A program made the position numbers and the translations under genes. The notes under the pieces were generated by a model that was given only the letters and a program-made list of their open reading frames with translations, was not told where the DNA came from and ran no database searches. 5,198 nucleotides of DNA. It comes from Chloroflexota bacterium. Its GTDB lineage: Bacteria; Chloroflexota; UBA6077. Below are positions 1 through 5,198 of this stretch, one piece after another; position 1 is the first letter of the stretch, and every line of letters begins with the position of its first letter. The DNA is taken from assembly GCA_021845945.1 (NCBI GenBank), contig JAJZRD010000257.1:1-5198 (forward strand), in the 5' to 3' direction.

Positions 1-239
1 GCTTCGCCACCGAGGACCCGGCGGCAGCGACGGCCAAGCTGGACGAGATAGTGGCCCGGGGGGATGTGGGGCTCATCCTGATCACCGCCGGCCTGGCCTC
101 TCGCCTGGCAGAGCGGGTGCAGGAGATGGAGCGGTCACCTCGCTTGCCCCTGGTGCTCCAGCTGCCCGCGCCAGGCGAGCCGCTGGAGCGGCCGCCGGTC
201 AGGGATCTGGTTCGGAAGGCCCTCGGAGTGAAAGTCTAG
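1..239 (+). CDS. atpF: V/A-type ATP synthase subunit F, 3' part (5' end outside window)
   Basis: Subunit F sits at the lower end of the central rotor shaft, bound to subunit D, and helps couple rotation to the A3B3 head in the cytoplasm. The open frame (codons starting at base 3) enters from the window edge and ends at TAG 237-239, giving 79 visible residues. F proteins are usually about 100-110 residues, so roughly the first 25-30 are missing. The family pattern is clear: an acidic/alanine helix, then the strand GLILITAGLA (the usual 'yGlIfITe.lA' element), the PLVLQLPAPGEP strand and loop, and the C-terminal helix PVRDLVRKALGVKV. A GTG at 51 would give only a 62-residue protein lacking the first half of the fold, so I do not treat it as the true start. 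The A, B and D genes downstream support the assignment. Identification is by family pattern; no alignment was run. Confidence 0.88.
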   Translation, partial: FATEDPAAATAKLDEIVARGDVGLILITAGLASRLAERVQEMERSPRLPLVLQLPAPGEPLERPPVRDLVRKALGVKV

Positions 240-241
240 GA

Positions 242-339
242 CTGAGGGATGAGGACTGAGCACTGAGTGGCAAGGGCTGGGTTCTGATAGCTGATAGCTG
301 ATAGCTGATAGCTGATAGCTGAAGACTGAAGGCTGATGG
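242..339 (+). repeat. Heptanucleotide tandem repeat array (ctgatag) between atpF and atpE
   Basis: Five perfect tandem copies of ctgatag lie at 284-318. They are followed in the same phase by ctgaaga (319), ctgaagg (326) and ctgatgg (333). Upstream, the CTGA core recurs on the same 7-bp phase at 242, 256 and 263, with decayed versions at 249 (atga) and 277 (ctgg); only the unit at 270 has lost it. So about 14 heptads fill the whole F-E gap. On the + strand the unit contains TGA and TAG stops. On the - strand it is open in all three frames and reads as a QLSAISY-type repeat, which creates spurious antisense ORFs. It resembles the short tandemly repeated heptamers known from cyanobacteria and some other bacteria. 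No spacers are present, so it is not CRISPR. Function is unknown; replication slippage is the likely origin. Confidence 0.9.
328..338 (+). promoter_or_regulatory. Weak ribosome binding site and ATG of atpE, formed from degenerate heptads
   Basis: The ATG at 336-338 lies inside the last heptad unit (ctgATGg). The only purine-rich stretches upstream are GAAGG at 328-332, just 3 bases from the ATG, and GAAG at 321-324, 11 bases away. Both lie in units that differ from the perfect ctgatag copies. Spacing is poor either way, so initiation of subunit E may be inefficient or may depend on local structure. The start choice is supported because the E-family coiled coil begins within a few residues of this Met, and upstream in-frame translation is closed by the stop-rich repeat. 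Confidence 0.5.
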
Positions 340-962
340 CTACTACCGGTATCGAGGCTCTGAGGCGAGGGATCCTCCAGGAAGCTGAAGCGATGGCCCG
401 ACAGGAGGTGGAACGGGCGCGCAAGTCTTCGGAAGGGGAGCTGGAGAGGGCCCGGCGAGAGGCGGAGGCCGAGGGCGAGGCGATCCTGCGGCAGGCGGAG
501 CGCGAGGCCGGCGCCTTGCGGCGAAGGATGGCCTCGGTGGCCGAGCTGGAGAGCAAGCGGCGATGGCTGGAGGTCCGCGAGCGGCTGATCCGCCGGGTCC
601 TCGACCGCACCCTGGAGCTGCTGAGAGAAGCTGCCGGGATGGAGCCCCATCGTGAGGTGCTGCTGCGGCTGCTGGTGGAGGCCGCTCGAGAGGCGGGGGT
701 GGGAAGGCTGAGGGTGCGGACGGCCGCGGCTGATGCTCGTCTGGTGAATCGAGAGCTGTTGGAGGAGGCCCGGCGATTGCTGGCCCAGGAGGGGATTTCC
801 GCCGAGCTGGAGCCGGCCGCCGGCCCCGCGGAGATAGCGGGGGGCGTGATCGTCGTCGGGGGCGAGGGGCGCGTGGTAGTGGACAACTCCCTGGAGGCCA
901 GGAGGGAGCGGCAGGAGGCCCTCCTTCGGAGCGGCATCTGGCGCATCCTGTCGGGGGAGTAG
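336..962 (+). CDS. atpE: V/A-type ATP synthase subunit E (peripheral stalk)
   Basis: Subunit E pairs with the G/H-type chain to form the peripheral stalk that holds the A3B3 head against the membrane sector. The 208-residue product has the expected two parts. Residues ~5-100 form a long charged Ala/Glu/Arg coiled coil (AEAMARQEVERARK, RARREAEAEGEA). A globular C-terminal domain covers ~105-208. The C-terminal domain carries the family's GGVIVV strand (GGV at 169-171), the VVVDNSLEARRE element (DNS at 183-185) and a terminal helix ending RSGIWRILSGE. Length is normal for the family. There is no signal peptide or membrane segment. It is separated from atpF by the heptad array and from atpA by 12 bp. 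In the well-known Thermus and Enterococcus operons E precedes C and F, so its place between F and A is unusual. A stator chain of another rotary ATPase is the only alternative, and the C-terminal motifs argue against it. Confidence 0.9.
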   Translation: MATTGIEALRRGILQEAEAMARQEVERARKSSEGELERARREAEAEGEAILRQAEREAGALRRRMASVAELESKRRWLEVRERLIRRVLDRTLELLREAAGMEPHREVLLRLLVEAAREAGVGRLRVRTAAADARLVNRELLEEARRLLAQEGISAELEPAAGPAEIAGGVIVVGGEGRVVVDNSLEARRERQEALLRSGIWRILSGE

Positions 963-963
963 C

Positions 964-977
964 GGAGAATCAGGTTG
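964..977 (+). promoter_or_regulatory. Shine-Dalgarno (GGAG) and TTG start of atpA
   Basis: GGAG at 964-967 is followed after 7 bases by TTG at 975-977. No ATG or GTG occurs in this frame between the atpE stop (TAG 960-962) and the conserved start of the A-subunit barrel ([13 protein letters not shown], from residue 12). TTG 975 is therefore the only reasonable start, and the well-spaced GGAG supports it. It leaves a short, non-conserved N-terminal extension of about 11 residues relative to the Thermus-type protein. Confidence 0.75.
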
Positions 978-2774
978 ACGACGGGTCGACCGCAGGGAGA
1001 GCCGCCGGTAGTAGCCACCATATTTGCCATCGATGGCCCCGTGGTGTCGGCCCTCGGAGCGTACCAGGTCGGCATGCTGGAGTTGGTGCGGGTCGGAGAG
1101 CCGCGACTGCTGGGTGAGGTCATCAGGCTCCAGGGCGAGCGAGCCACCATCCAGGTGTACGAGGAGACCTCCGGCCTCGCGCCGGGGATGCCGGTGTACG
1201 GGACCGGCATGCCACTCTCCGCCGAGTTGGGGCCCGGCCTGCTGGGGCAGGTCTTCGACGGGGTGCAGCGGCCGCTGGAGTCCATCAAGAGCCGGTTCGG
1301 CGTCTTCATCCAGCGGGGGGCGCAGATCCCTGCCCTGGACCGCAAGCGGCGCTGGTCCCTGGAGGTGAGGGTGAAGGTCGACGATCGACTGGACGGCGGA
1401 GCCCTCCTGGGAGTGGTCCAGGAGACGGAGCTGATCCAGCACCGCATCCTGATCCCCCCTGGACTGTCGGGTCGGGTGGCCTGGGTGGCAGGATCGGGGG
1501 AGCATACGGTGGAGGAGCCTGTGGCCCGGCTGGCCACCGAGGTGGGCGAGGTGGAGGTCACCATGCTGCAGCGGTGGCCGGTGAGGCGGCGGCGGCCCTA
1601 TGGGCAGCGTCTCCTGCCCAACGTCCCGTTGATCACCGGCCAGCGTGTGATCGATACCCTCTTTCCTCTGGCAAAGGGCGGGACCGCTGCCATCCCGGGC
1701 GGCTTCGGCACCGGTAAGACGGTGACCCAACACCAGCTGGCCAAGTGGTCCGACGCCAACGTGATCGTCTACATCGGCTGCGGGGAGCGGGGCAACGAGA
1801 TGACCTCGGTGCTGGAGGATTTTCCCCGTCTGCTGGACCCCCACACGGGGAAGCCGCTGATGCAGCGCACGGTCCTGGTGGCCAACACCTCCAACATGCC
1901 GGTGGCGGCCCGTGAGGCCTCCATCTACACCGGCATCACCGTGGCCGAGTACTTCCGCGACATGGGCTACCACGTGGCCGTCATGGCCGATTCGACCTCC
2001 CGCTGGGCCGAGGCCCTTCGGGAGATCGCCGGCCGTCTGGAGGAGATGCCCGCCGAGGAGGGCTACCCCGCCTACCTGCCCTCCCGGTTGGCCGAGTTCT
2101 ACGAACGAGCGGGGCGGGTGGTTACCCTCGCGGGAGAGGAGGGCTCGGTGGCGGCCATAGGTGCGGTCTCGCCCCCCGGCGGCGCCTTCACCGAGCCGGT
2201 GACTTCCCACACTCAGCGCTTCGTTCGAGCCTTCTGGGCGCTGGACCGTGACTTGGCGGCCGCCCGGCACTTCCCCTCCGTCAATTGGATCGACAGCTAC
2301 AGCCAGTATGTGGACGAGGTGGAGGGGTGGTGGCAGCAGAATGTGGACCCGGAGTGGCGGGTGCGCCGGGACGCGACCATGGCGCTCCTCCAGGAGGAGG
2401 ACCGGCTGCAGGAGATCGCCCGGCTGGTGGGGCCCGACGCCCTGCCCGACCAGCAGCGACTGGTTCTGCTGACGGCCCGGCTGCTCCGGGAGGGCTTCCT
2501 GCAGCAGAACGCACTGGATGACGTCGACAGCTACACGACCCCCGAGCGGCAGGATGTCATGCTGAGGGCCATCCTTCACTTCCACCAGCGGGCCTCTCGA
2601 TTGGTGGGCATGGGGGTGCCGATCGACCGGCTGAGATCCCTCCCGGTGGTGGACTCGCTGCTGCGGATGAGATCCACGATACCCAACGACTCGGTGGATC
2701 GGATCCTCCAGATAGAGCAGGAGATCGACGCTCAGACCTCCCGGATCGACGTGGAGTATTCCAGGGCCGCGTGA
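975..2774 (+). CDS. atpA: V/A-type ATP synthase catalytic subunit A
   Basis: Catalytic subunit of the A3B3 head: it hydrolyses ATP to drive ion pumping or makes ATP from an ion gradient. The product has 599 residues, close to the ~580-600 usual for bacterial A subunits. Order of parts: N-terminal beta barrel (~12-80), the A-specific 'bulge' insertion (~115-200, which separates A from B and from F-type beta), nucleotide-binding domain (~220-440), and C-terminal helical domain. Visible motifs are the P-loop GGFGTGKT (242-249, Lys248), GCGERGNE (268-275, catalytic Glu271), Walker [19 protein letters not shown] (Asp339), [18 protein letters not shown] (399-403), and the alpha/beta signature [10 protein letters not shown] (434-443). 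Two oddities: the P-loop has Gly and Thr where archaeal/Thermus A subunits usually have GPFGSGKT, and Ala404 stands where SPPGGD has Asp. Translation starts at TTG. The stop overlaps the Shine-Dalgarno of atpB, so the two are probably translationally coupled. Confidence 0.98.
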   Translation: MTTGRPQGEPPVVATIFAIDGPVVSALGAYQVGMLELVRVGEPRLLGEVIRLQGERATIQVYEETSGLAPGMPVYGTGMPLSAELGPGLLGQVFDGVQRPLESIKSRFGVFIQRGAQIPALDRKRRWSLEVRVKVDDRLDGGALLGVVQETELIQHRILIPPGLSGRVAWVAGSGEHTVEEPVARLATEVGEVEVTMLQRWPVRRRRPYGQRLLPNVPLITGQRVIDTLFPLAKGGTAAIPGGFGTGKTVTQHQLAKWSDANVIVYIGCGERGNEMTSVLEDFPRLLDPHTGKPLMQRTVLVANTSNMPVAAREASIYTGITVAEYFRDMGYHVAVMADSTSRWAEALREIAGRLEEMPAEEGYPAYLPSRLAEFYERAGRVVTLAGEEGSVAAIGAVSPPGGAFTEPVTSHTQRFVRAFWALDRDLAAARHFPSVNWIDSYSQYVDEVEGWWQQNVDPEWRVRRDATMALLQEEDRLQEIARLVGPDALPDQQRLVLLTARLLREGFLQQNALDDVDSYTTPERQDVMLRAILHFHQRASRLVGMGVPIDRLRSLPVVDSLLRMRSTIPNDSVDRILQIEQEIDAQTSRIDVEYSRAA

Positions 2775-2781
2775 GGGGCCG

Positions 2782-4185
2782 GTGAAGCACAGCATCGCCA
2801 GGGAGTATGTGGGTATTGCCGGAGTTGAGGGCCCCTTGATCTTCGTCGAGGGGGCAGAGGGGGTCAGCTTCGACGAGACCGTGGAGGTGATCGCCCCCGG
2901 GGGCGAGCGCCGCCGAGGCAGGGTGCTGGAGGTGGAGGAGACCCGAGCGGTGGTCGAGGTGTTTCAGGGCACCGGCGGCCTCTCCGCCCGGGCGACCCGC
3001 GTCCGGTTCCTCGGTCACCCTCTGCTGGTTCCAGTCTCCACGGAGATGCTGGGTCGGGTTTTCGATGCGTTTGGCTCTCCCCTGGATGGCGGCCCTGAGC
3101 CGATCTCCGACGAGTGGCGGGAGGTGGGCGGTGCCCCCATCAATCCCACGGCGAGGGTCTACCCGGAGGAGTTCATCCAGACGGGGATGTCGGCCATCGA
3201 CGGCATGAACACCCTGGTGAGGGGCCAGAAGCTTCCCATCTTCTCCGGGAGCGGCCTCCCTCACAACGAGATCGCCGCTCAGATAGCCCGCCAGGCCCAG
3301 ATCCCCACCGCGGCGGAGGAGTTCTCCCTGGTCTTCGCCGCCATGGGGGTGAGCCACGACGTGGCGACCTTCTTCCAGAGCAGCTTCGAGTCCAGCGGTG
3401 CTCTACATAACGCTGTGCTGTTCCTCAGCCTGGCCGACGCCCCGCCCATGGAGCGGATCGTGACCCCGCGCACGGCCCTGACCATGGCCGAGTACCTGGC
3501 CTTCCGCCACAACCGGCACGTGCTGGTGATCCTCACCAACATGACCGACTACGCGTCGGCGGTCCGGGAGGTGGCCGGCGTGAGGGAGGAGGTCCCGGGC
3601 AGAAAGGGGTATCCCGGCTACCTGTACAGCGACCTCGCCTCTATCTACGAGCGGACGGGTCGGGTGGAGGAATCCAGGGGGTCCATCACGCAGCTTCCGA
3701 TCCTGACCATGCCCAACGACGACATCACCGACCCGGTGCCCGATCTCACCGGCTACATCACCGAAGGGCAGGTCGTGCTGAGCCGCGAGATGAACCATCG
3801 CGGCATCTACCCGCCCATCGACGTGCTGCCATCCCTCTCACGGCTGATGAAGGACGGCATCGGCGACGGCAAGACCCGGTCCGACCACCCGCACCTGGCC
3901 AGCCAGCTTTACGCCGCCTCCGCCCACGTGCGGGACGTGCGCTCCCTGGCCTCCATCATCGGGGAGGAAGAGCTAACCGAGGTGGACCGGAGCTACCTCG
4001 CCTTCGGGGATGAGTTCGAGCGGCGCTTCGTGGCGCAGGGGATCGACGAGAATCGCTCCGTCGAGGAGACCCTGGAGATCGGTTGGGACGTGGTCTCTCT
4101 GCTTCCAGAGTCGGAGCTTCAGCGAGTAAGCCGGGAGGAGTTGCACCGGCACTACCGGGCGGGCCGGGTACGAGGGGGAGGGTAG
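2782..4185 (+). CDS. atpB: V/A-type ATP synthase subunit B (regulatory, non-catalytic)
   Basis: Subunit B alternates with A in the head and contributes the arginine finger to the catalytic site; it does not itself hydrolyse ATP. The 467-residue length matches the family (~460-480). Evidence includes the N-terminal barrel start [20 protein letters not shown]. The [19 protein letters not shown] segment carries the degenerate P-loop region at 154-163, with no GKT, as expected for B. Other motifs are VVFAAMG-like [31 protein letters not shown] (274-294), [23 protein letters not shown], and the alpha/beta signature [10 protein letters not shown] (344-353) followed by Arg354, the likely arginine finger. 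The start is GTG 2782, with GAGGGG at 2773-2778 spanning the atpA stop. The gap from atpA is 7 bp. The residues before YVGI fit the family start. No defects are seen. Confidence 0.97.
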   Translation: MKHSIAREYVGIAGVEGPLIFVEGAEGVSFDETVEVIAPGGERRRGRVLEVEETRAVVEVFQGTGGLSARATRVRFLGHPLLVPVSTEMLGRVFDAFGSPLDGGPEPISDEWREVGGAPINPTARVYPEEFIQTGMSAIDGMNTLVRGQKLPIFSGSGLPHNEIAAQIARQAQIPTAAEEFSLVFAAMGVSHDVATFFQSSFESSGALHNAVLFLSLADAPPMERIVTPRTALTMAEYLAFRHNRHVLVILTNMTDYASAVREVAGVREEVPGRKGYPGYLYSDLASIYERTGRVEESRGSITQLPILTMPNDDITDPVPDLTGYITEGQVVLSREMNHRGIYPPIDVLPSLSRLMKDGIGDGKTRSDHPHLASQLYAASAHVRDVRSLASIIGEEELTEVDRSYLAFGDEFERRFVAQGIDENRSVEETLEIGWDVVSLLPESELQRVSREELHRHYRAGRVRGGG

Positions 4186-4189
4186 AGCC

Positions 4190-4861
4190 GTGGCACGCGC
4201 CCGAGTCCCCCTGACCCGCAGCACCCTGCTGGAGACGCAGCGATCCCTCGCCTTTGCCCGGGAGGGCTACGGCCTGCTGGATCGAAAGAGGGAGATACTG
4301 CTGGCGGCGCTGACGGCGGCGACCCCCGAGGCCGAGGAGGCCAGGGATGCCCTCGCCCGAAGCTTAGTTGGGGCCCACGCGGCGCTGGCCCGAGCCAGGA
4401 TGGCGGTGGGCGCCGACTCCGTGCGCCGGGCGGCTCTGGCCGCCCTCGACGGGCTGCGGATCGAGGTTACCGAGAGGAGCGTGGTGGGGGCAGTGGTGCC
4501 GGAGATCGCCTGCGCGCCGCCCGAGGAGCGGCCCCATTACAGCCTGGCGGGGAGTGCGGCCGAGCTGGACGGGGCGGCCGCGGCCTTTGGCCGTCTGGTC
4601 GAGACCCTGTGCAGGGCTGCCCAAACGGAGACGGCGGTGCTGCGTCTGGCGCTGGAGATGCGGAAGACCCAGCGACGGGTGAACGCCCTGCGCAACCTGG
4701 TGATCCCGCGACAGGAGGCGATCATCAAGGAGGTGCGGGAGGCCCTGGAGGATGCCGAGCGAGAGGCCTTCTTTCAGACCAAGAGACTGACCCTCCACCG
4801 TTCAGGCCGGCACTGTGCGCTTCGTCGTGACGAACCAGGGAACCGTGGTACACGCATTTGA
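4190..4861 (+). CDS. atpD: V/A-type ATP synthase subunit D (rotor shaft) with aberrant C-terminus
   Basis: Subunit D is the coiled-coil shaft inside A3B3 that transmits torque between head and membrane ring. GTG 4190 follows GGAGGG (4177-4182, inside the atpB 3' end) with 7-base spacing, 4 bp after the atpB stop. Family features are VPLTRSTLLETQRSLAFAREGYGLLDRKRE (N-terminal helix), the central VVGAVVPEI region, KTQRRVNALRNLVIPRQEA (about 165-183) and the C-terminal helix REAFFQTKRL ending near residue 200. Residues 201-223 (from LHRSGRH to GNRGTRI) do not look like D. They are an out-of-frame reading of the cupredoxin remnant that starts at 4791. The total of 223 residues equals a normal length only by accident. 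The native end, typically a few to ~25 more charged residues after the KR motif, has been lost or replaced. The coiled-coil core seems complete, so the protein may still work. A sequencing or assembly error is an alternative. Confidence 0.9.
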   Translation: MARARVPLTRSTLLETQRSLAFAREGYGLLDRKREILLAALTAATPEAEEARDALARSLVGAHAALARARMAVGADSVRRAALAALDGLRIEVTERSVVGAVVPEIACAPPEERPHYSLAGSAAELDGAAAAFGRLVETLCRAAQTETAVLRLALEMRKTQRRVNALRNLVIPRQEAIIKEVREALEDAEREAFFQTKRLTLHRSGRHCALRRDEPGNRGTRI

Positions 4862-5018
4862 GGTCAAGGGCGACGGGATTGACCAGAGAACCTCCAACCT
4901 GAATCCGGGTCAGTCGGAGACCATGCAGGTCGACCTGCAGCCGGGGACTTACGACACCTGATGCCCGATCGATAGCCACAAGGAGCTGGGCATGTTTGCC
5001 CAGCTGACCGTTCAGTAG
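4791..5018 (+). pseudogene. Cupredoxin (type-1 copper protein) remnant: 5' truncated, in-frame TGA
   Basis: Read in the frame of base 4791, the DNA gives PSTVQAGTVRFVVTNQGTVV, then HAFEV, a TSNLNPGQSETMQVDLQPG stretch, TYDT, stop, CPIDSHKELGMFAQLTVQ and TAG 5016-5018. This is the second half of a small secreted cupredoxin, a fold that carries electrons via a mononuclear copper. All four ligand codons survive: His 4851-4853, Cys 4962-4964, His 4977-4979 and Met 4992-4994. Two lesions are visible. There is no start, signal peptide or first strands, because a TGA at 4788 closes the frame and it abuts atpD. A TGA at 4959-4961 also stands immediately before the Cys ligand, where family members usually have Tyr or another aromatic. 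The frame is otherwise intact through the C-terminus, suggesting recent decay. About 75 codons remain; the N-terminal half is gone. Whether it is truly dead or a sequencing/assembly artefact cannot be told here. Confidence 0.8.
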
Positions 5019-5026
5019 CCTGCGCG

Positions 5027-5053
5027 GGGGGGCGGCCTGGAAGGTCGTCCCCC
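5027..5053 (+). terminator. GC-rich hairpin after the ATPase operon, possible terminator
   Basis: The arm 5027-5037 (ggggg, then gcggcc) pairs with 5043-5053 (ggtcgt, then ccccc) over 11 consecutive positions, two of them G-U wobbles, closed by a 5-base loop (tggaa). It begins 8 bases after the cupredoxin stop. No T-run follows (the next bases are atcctccatcctc), so it is not a textbook intrinsic terminator. It may still stop or protect the 3' end of the operon transcript. Confidence 0.45.
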
Positions 5054-5066
5054 ATCCTCCATCCTC

Positions 5067-5082
5067 GCCGGCTGGAGCCGGC
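5067..5082. repeat. Short palindromic hairpin GCCGGC-tgga-GCCGGC
   Basis: GCCGGC at 5067-5072 and GCCGGC at 5077-5082 form a 6-bp stem with a 4-base loop; an extra T-A pair could close it to 2 bases. It is followed by cccctacc. The compact GC palindrome next to two other hairpins looks like part of a REP-type dispersed intergenic element, but one window cannot show dispersal. Confidence 0.45.
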
Positions 5083-5089
5083 CCCTACC

Positions 5090-5135
5090 AGGGCGGGGTC
5101 CTCGGGGCTGCGAAGCTCCCCAAGGACCCCGCCCT
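5090..5135 (+). terminator. Long stem-loop, probable transcription terminator
   Basis: AGGGCGGGGTCCT (5090-5102) is perfectly complementary to AGGACCCCGCCCT (5123-5135), 13 bp. After one C/A mismatch, GGGG (5104-5107) pairs with CCCC (5118-5121), and the apical part can close on a GCGA (GNRA-type) tetraloop at 5110-5113. This is the strongest hairpin in the window. There is no T-tract on either side, so its role as an intrinsic terminator is inferred from position between the operon and the next promoter. A REP-like or mRNA-stabilising element is the alternative. Confidence 0.5.
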
Positions 5136-5139
5136 CGGA

Positions 5140-5148
5140 TGCTATAAT
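5140..5148 (+). promoter_or_regulatory. Extended -10 promoter (TGCTATAAT) for the downstream gene
   Basis: TATAAT at 5143-5148 is a perfect sigma-70-type -10 box and is preceded by TG one base upstream (TGC at 5140-5142), the extended -10 pattern that can work without a good -35. At the usual 16-18 bp spacing the bases (around 5119-5126, cccaagga) do not resemble TTGACA; they lie in and beside the right arm of the long hairpin. It is conspicuous as an AT-rich hexamer in GC-rich DNA. Transcription would start near 5155, giving a leader of about 26 bases to the TTG at 5182. Confidence 0.65.
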
Positions 5149-5165
5149 TCCCTCTTACCCCTTCT

Positions 5166-5198
5166 AGGAAGGACGAAGGCTTTGACCGACATCGAAGC
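5166..5198 (+). CDS. Start of next gene, product unknown (3' end outside window); coding from TTG 5182
   Basis: AGGAAGG at 5166-5172 is a good Shine-Dalgarno, 9 bases before TTG 5182-5184. The frame then reads Met-Thr-Asp-Ile-Glu to the window end, which is too short to name a product. The TATAAT promoter ~35 bases upstream and the hairpins before it suggest a new transcription unit independent of the ATPase operon. TTG is also used by atpA here, so the choice is plausible, but another start further on cannot be excluded. Confidence 0.4.

Noticed and set aside
284..318. CRISPR-like repeat
   Set aside because: The units are 7 bp, contiguous and without spacers, so this is a simple tandem repeat.
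240..335. Internal promoter in the F-E gap
   Set aside because: The repeated gatag units are AT-richer than their surroundings, but no -10/-35 pair with sensible spacing is visible.
236..1564. Antisense open frame of 442 codons ending in a QLSAISYQ repeat
   Set aside because: It is Ser/Arg/Pro-rich shadow sequence of atpE and atpA, and the repeat peptide is just the ctgatag array read backwards.
135..2795. Very long antisense open frame (886 codons) across atpF, atpE and atpA
   Set aside because: It mirrors conserved + strand genes and has low-complexity His/Pro/Gly/Arg/Leu composition typical of antisense frames in GC-rich DNA. It crosses the heptad array, which is open on this strand by construction. 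No family motif is visible.
2557..3357. Antisense open frame of 266 codons over the atpA/atpB junction, and other smaller frames inside atpA, atpB and atpD
   Set aside because: All lie within well-identified conserved genes, show biased Arg/Pro/Gly/Ser composition and have no recognisable domains or ribosome binding sites of their own.
4815..4961. Short gene from GTG 4815 in the cupredoxin frame
   Set aside because: It would be ~48 residues, begin inside a beta strand, lack a Shine-Dalgarno and signal peptide, and stop before the copper-ligand Cys.
4959..4992. Selenocysteine codon at the cupredoxin TGA
   Set aside because: Only a weak fold can be drawn after it (TGCCC 4962-4966 with GGGCA 4988-4992 and a large asymmetric bulge). 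The position is not a known selenocysteine site, and the gene has no start anyway.

Overview
The window is the 3' part of an operon for a rotary V/A-type ATP synthase (ATPase), followed by a short, damaged intergenic region and the probable first codons of the next gene. All genes read on the + strand. The DNA is GC-rich, starts include GTG and TTG as well as ATG, genes are tightly packed with Shine-Dalgarno spacing, and there is a simple 7-bp repeat array. This indicates a high-GC bacterium. A Chloroflexota-like (Anaerolineae-type) origin is my best guess, from the V-type ATPase plus heptamer repeats. That is inference; a Thermus/Deinococcus-like or other V-ATPase-bearing lineage is not excluded.

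Layout. 1-239: 3' end of subunit F (central stalk), start outside the window. 240-335: non-coding, built almost entirely on a 7-bp period (ctgatag and degenerate relatives). The periodicity runs into the ATG of the next gene. 336-962: subunit E (peripheral stalk). 975-2774: subunit A (catalytic), TTG start. 2782-4185: subunit B (nucleotide-binding, non-catalytic, supplies the arginine finger). 4190-4861: subunit D (central rotor shaft). Its last ~23 codons are not D sequence but an out-of-frame reading of a neighbouring cupredoxin gene. 4791-5018: remnant of that type-1 copper protein gene, lacking its 5' part and carrying an in-frame TGA next to the copper-ligand Cys codon. 5019-5181: three GC-rich hairpins, then an extended -10 promoter (TGCTATAAT). 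5182-5198: likely TTG start of the next gene, cut off by the window end.

How the genes work together. A and B form the A3B3 head that hydrolyses or makes ATP. D and F form the central shaft turned by, or turning, the membrane ring. E is part of the peripheral stator. The membrane subunits (I/a, K/c), subunit C/d and the second stator chain (G/H) are not in this window and are expected upstream.

I do not see evidence for a wholly new system. The points most worth a second look are the D/cupredoxin junction (deletion scar or assembly misjoin), the heptad array that has become the translation-start region of subunit E, the F-E-A-B-D gene order, and the terminator/promoter arrangement at the 3' end.
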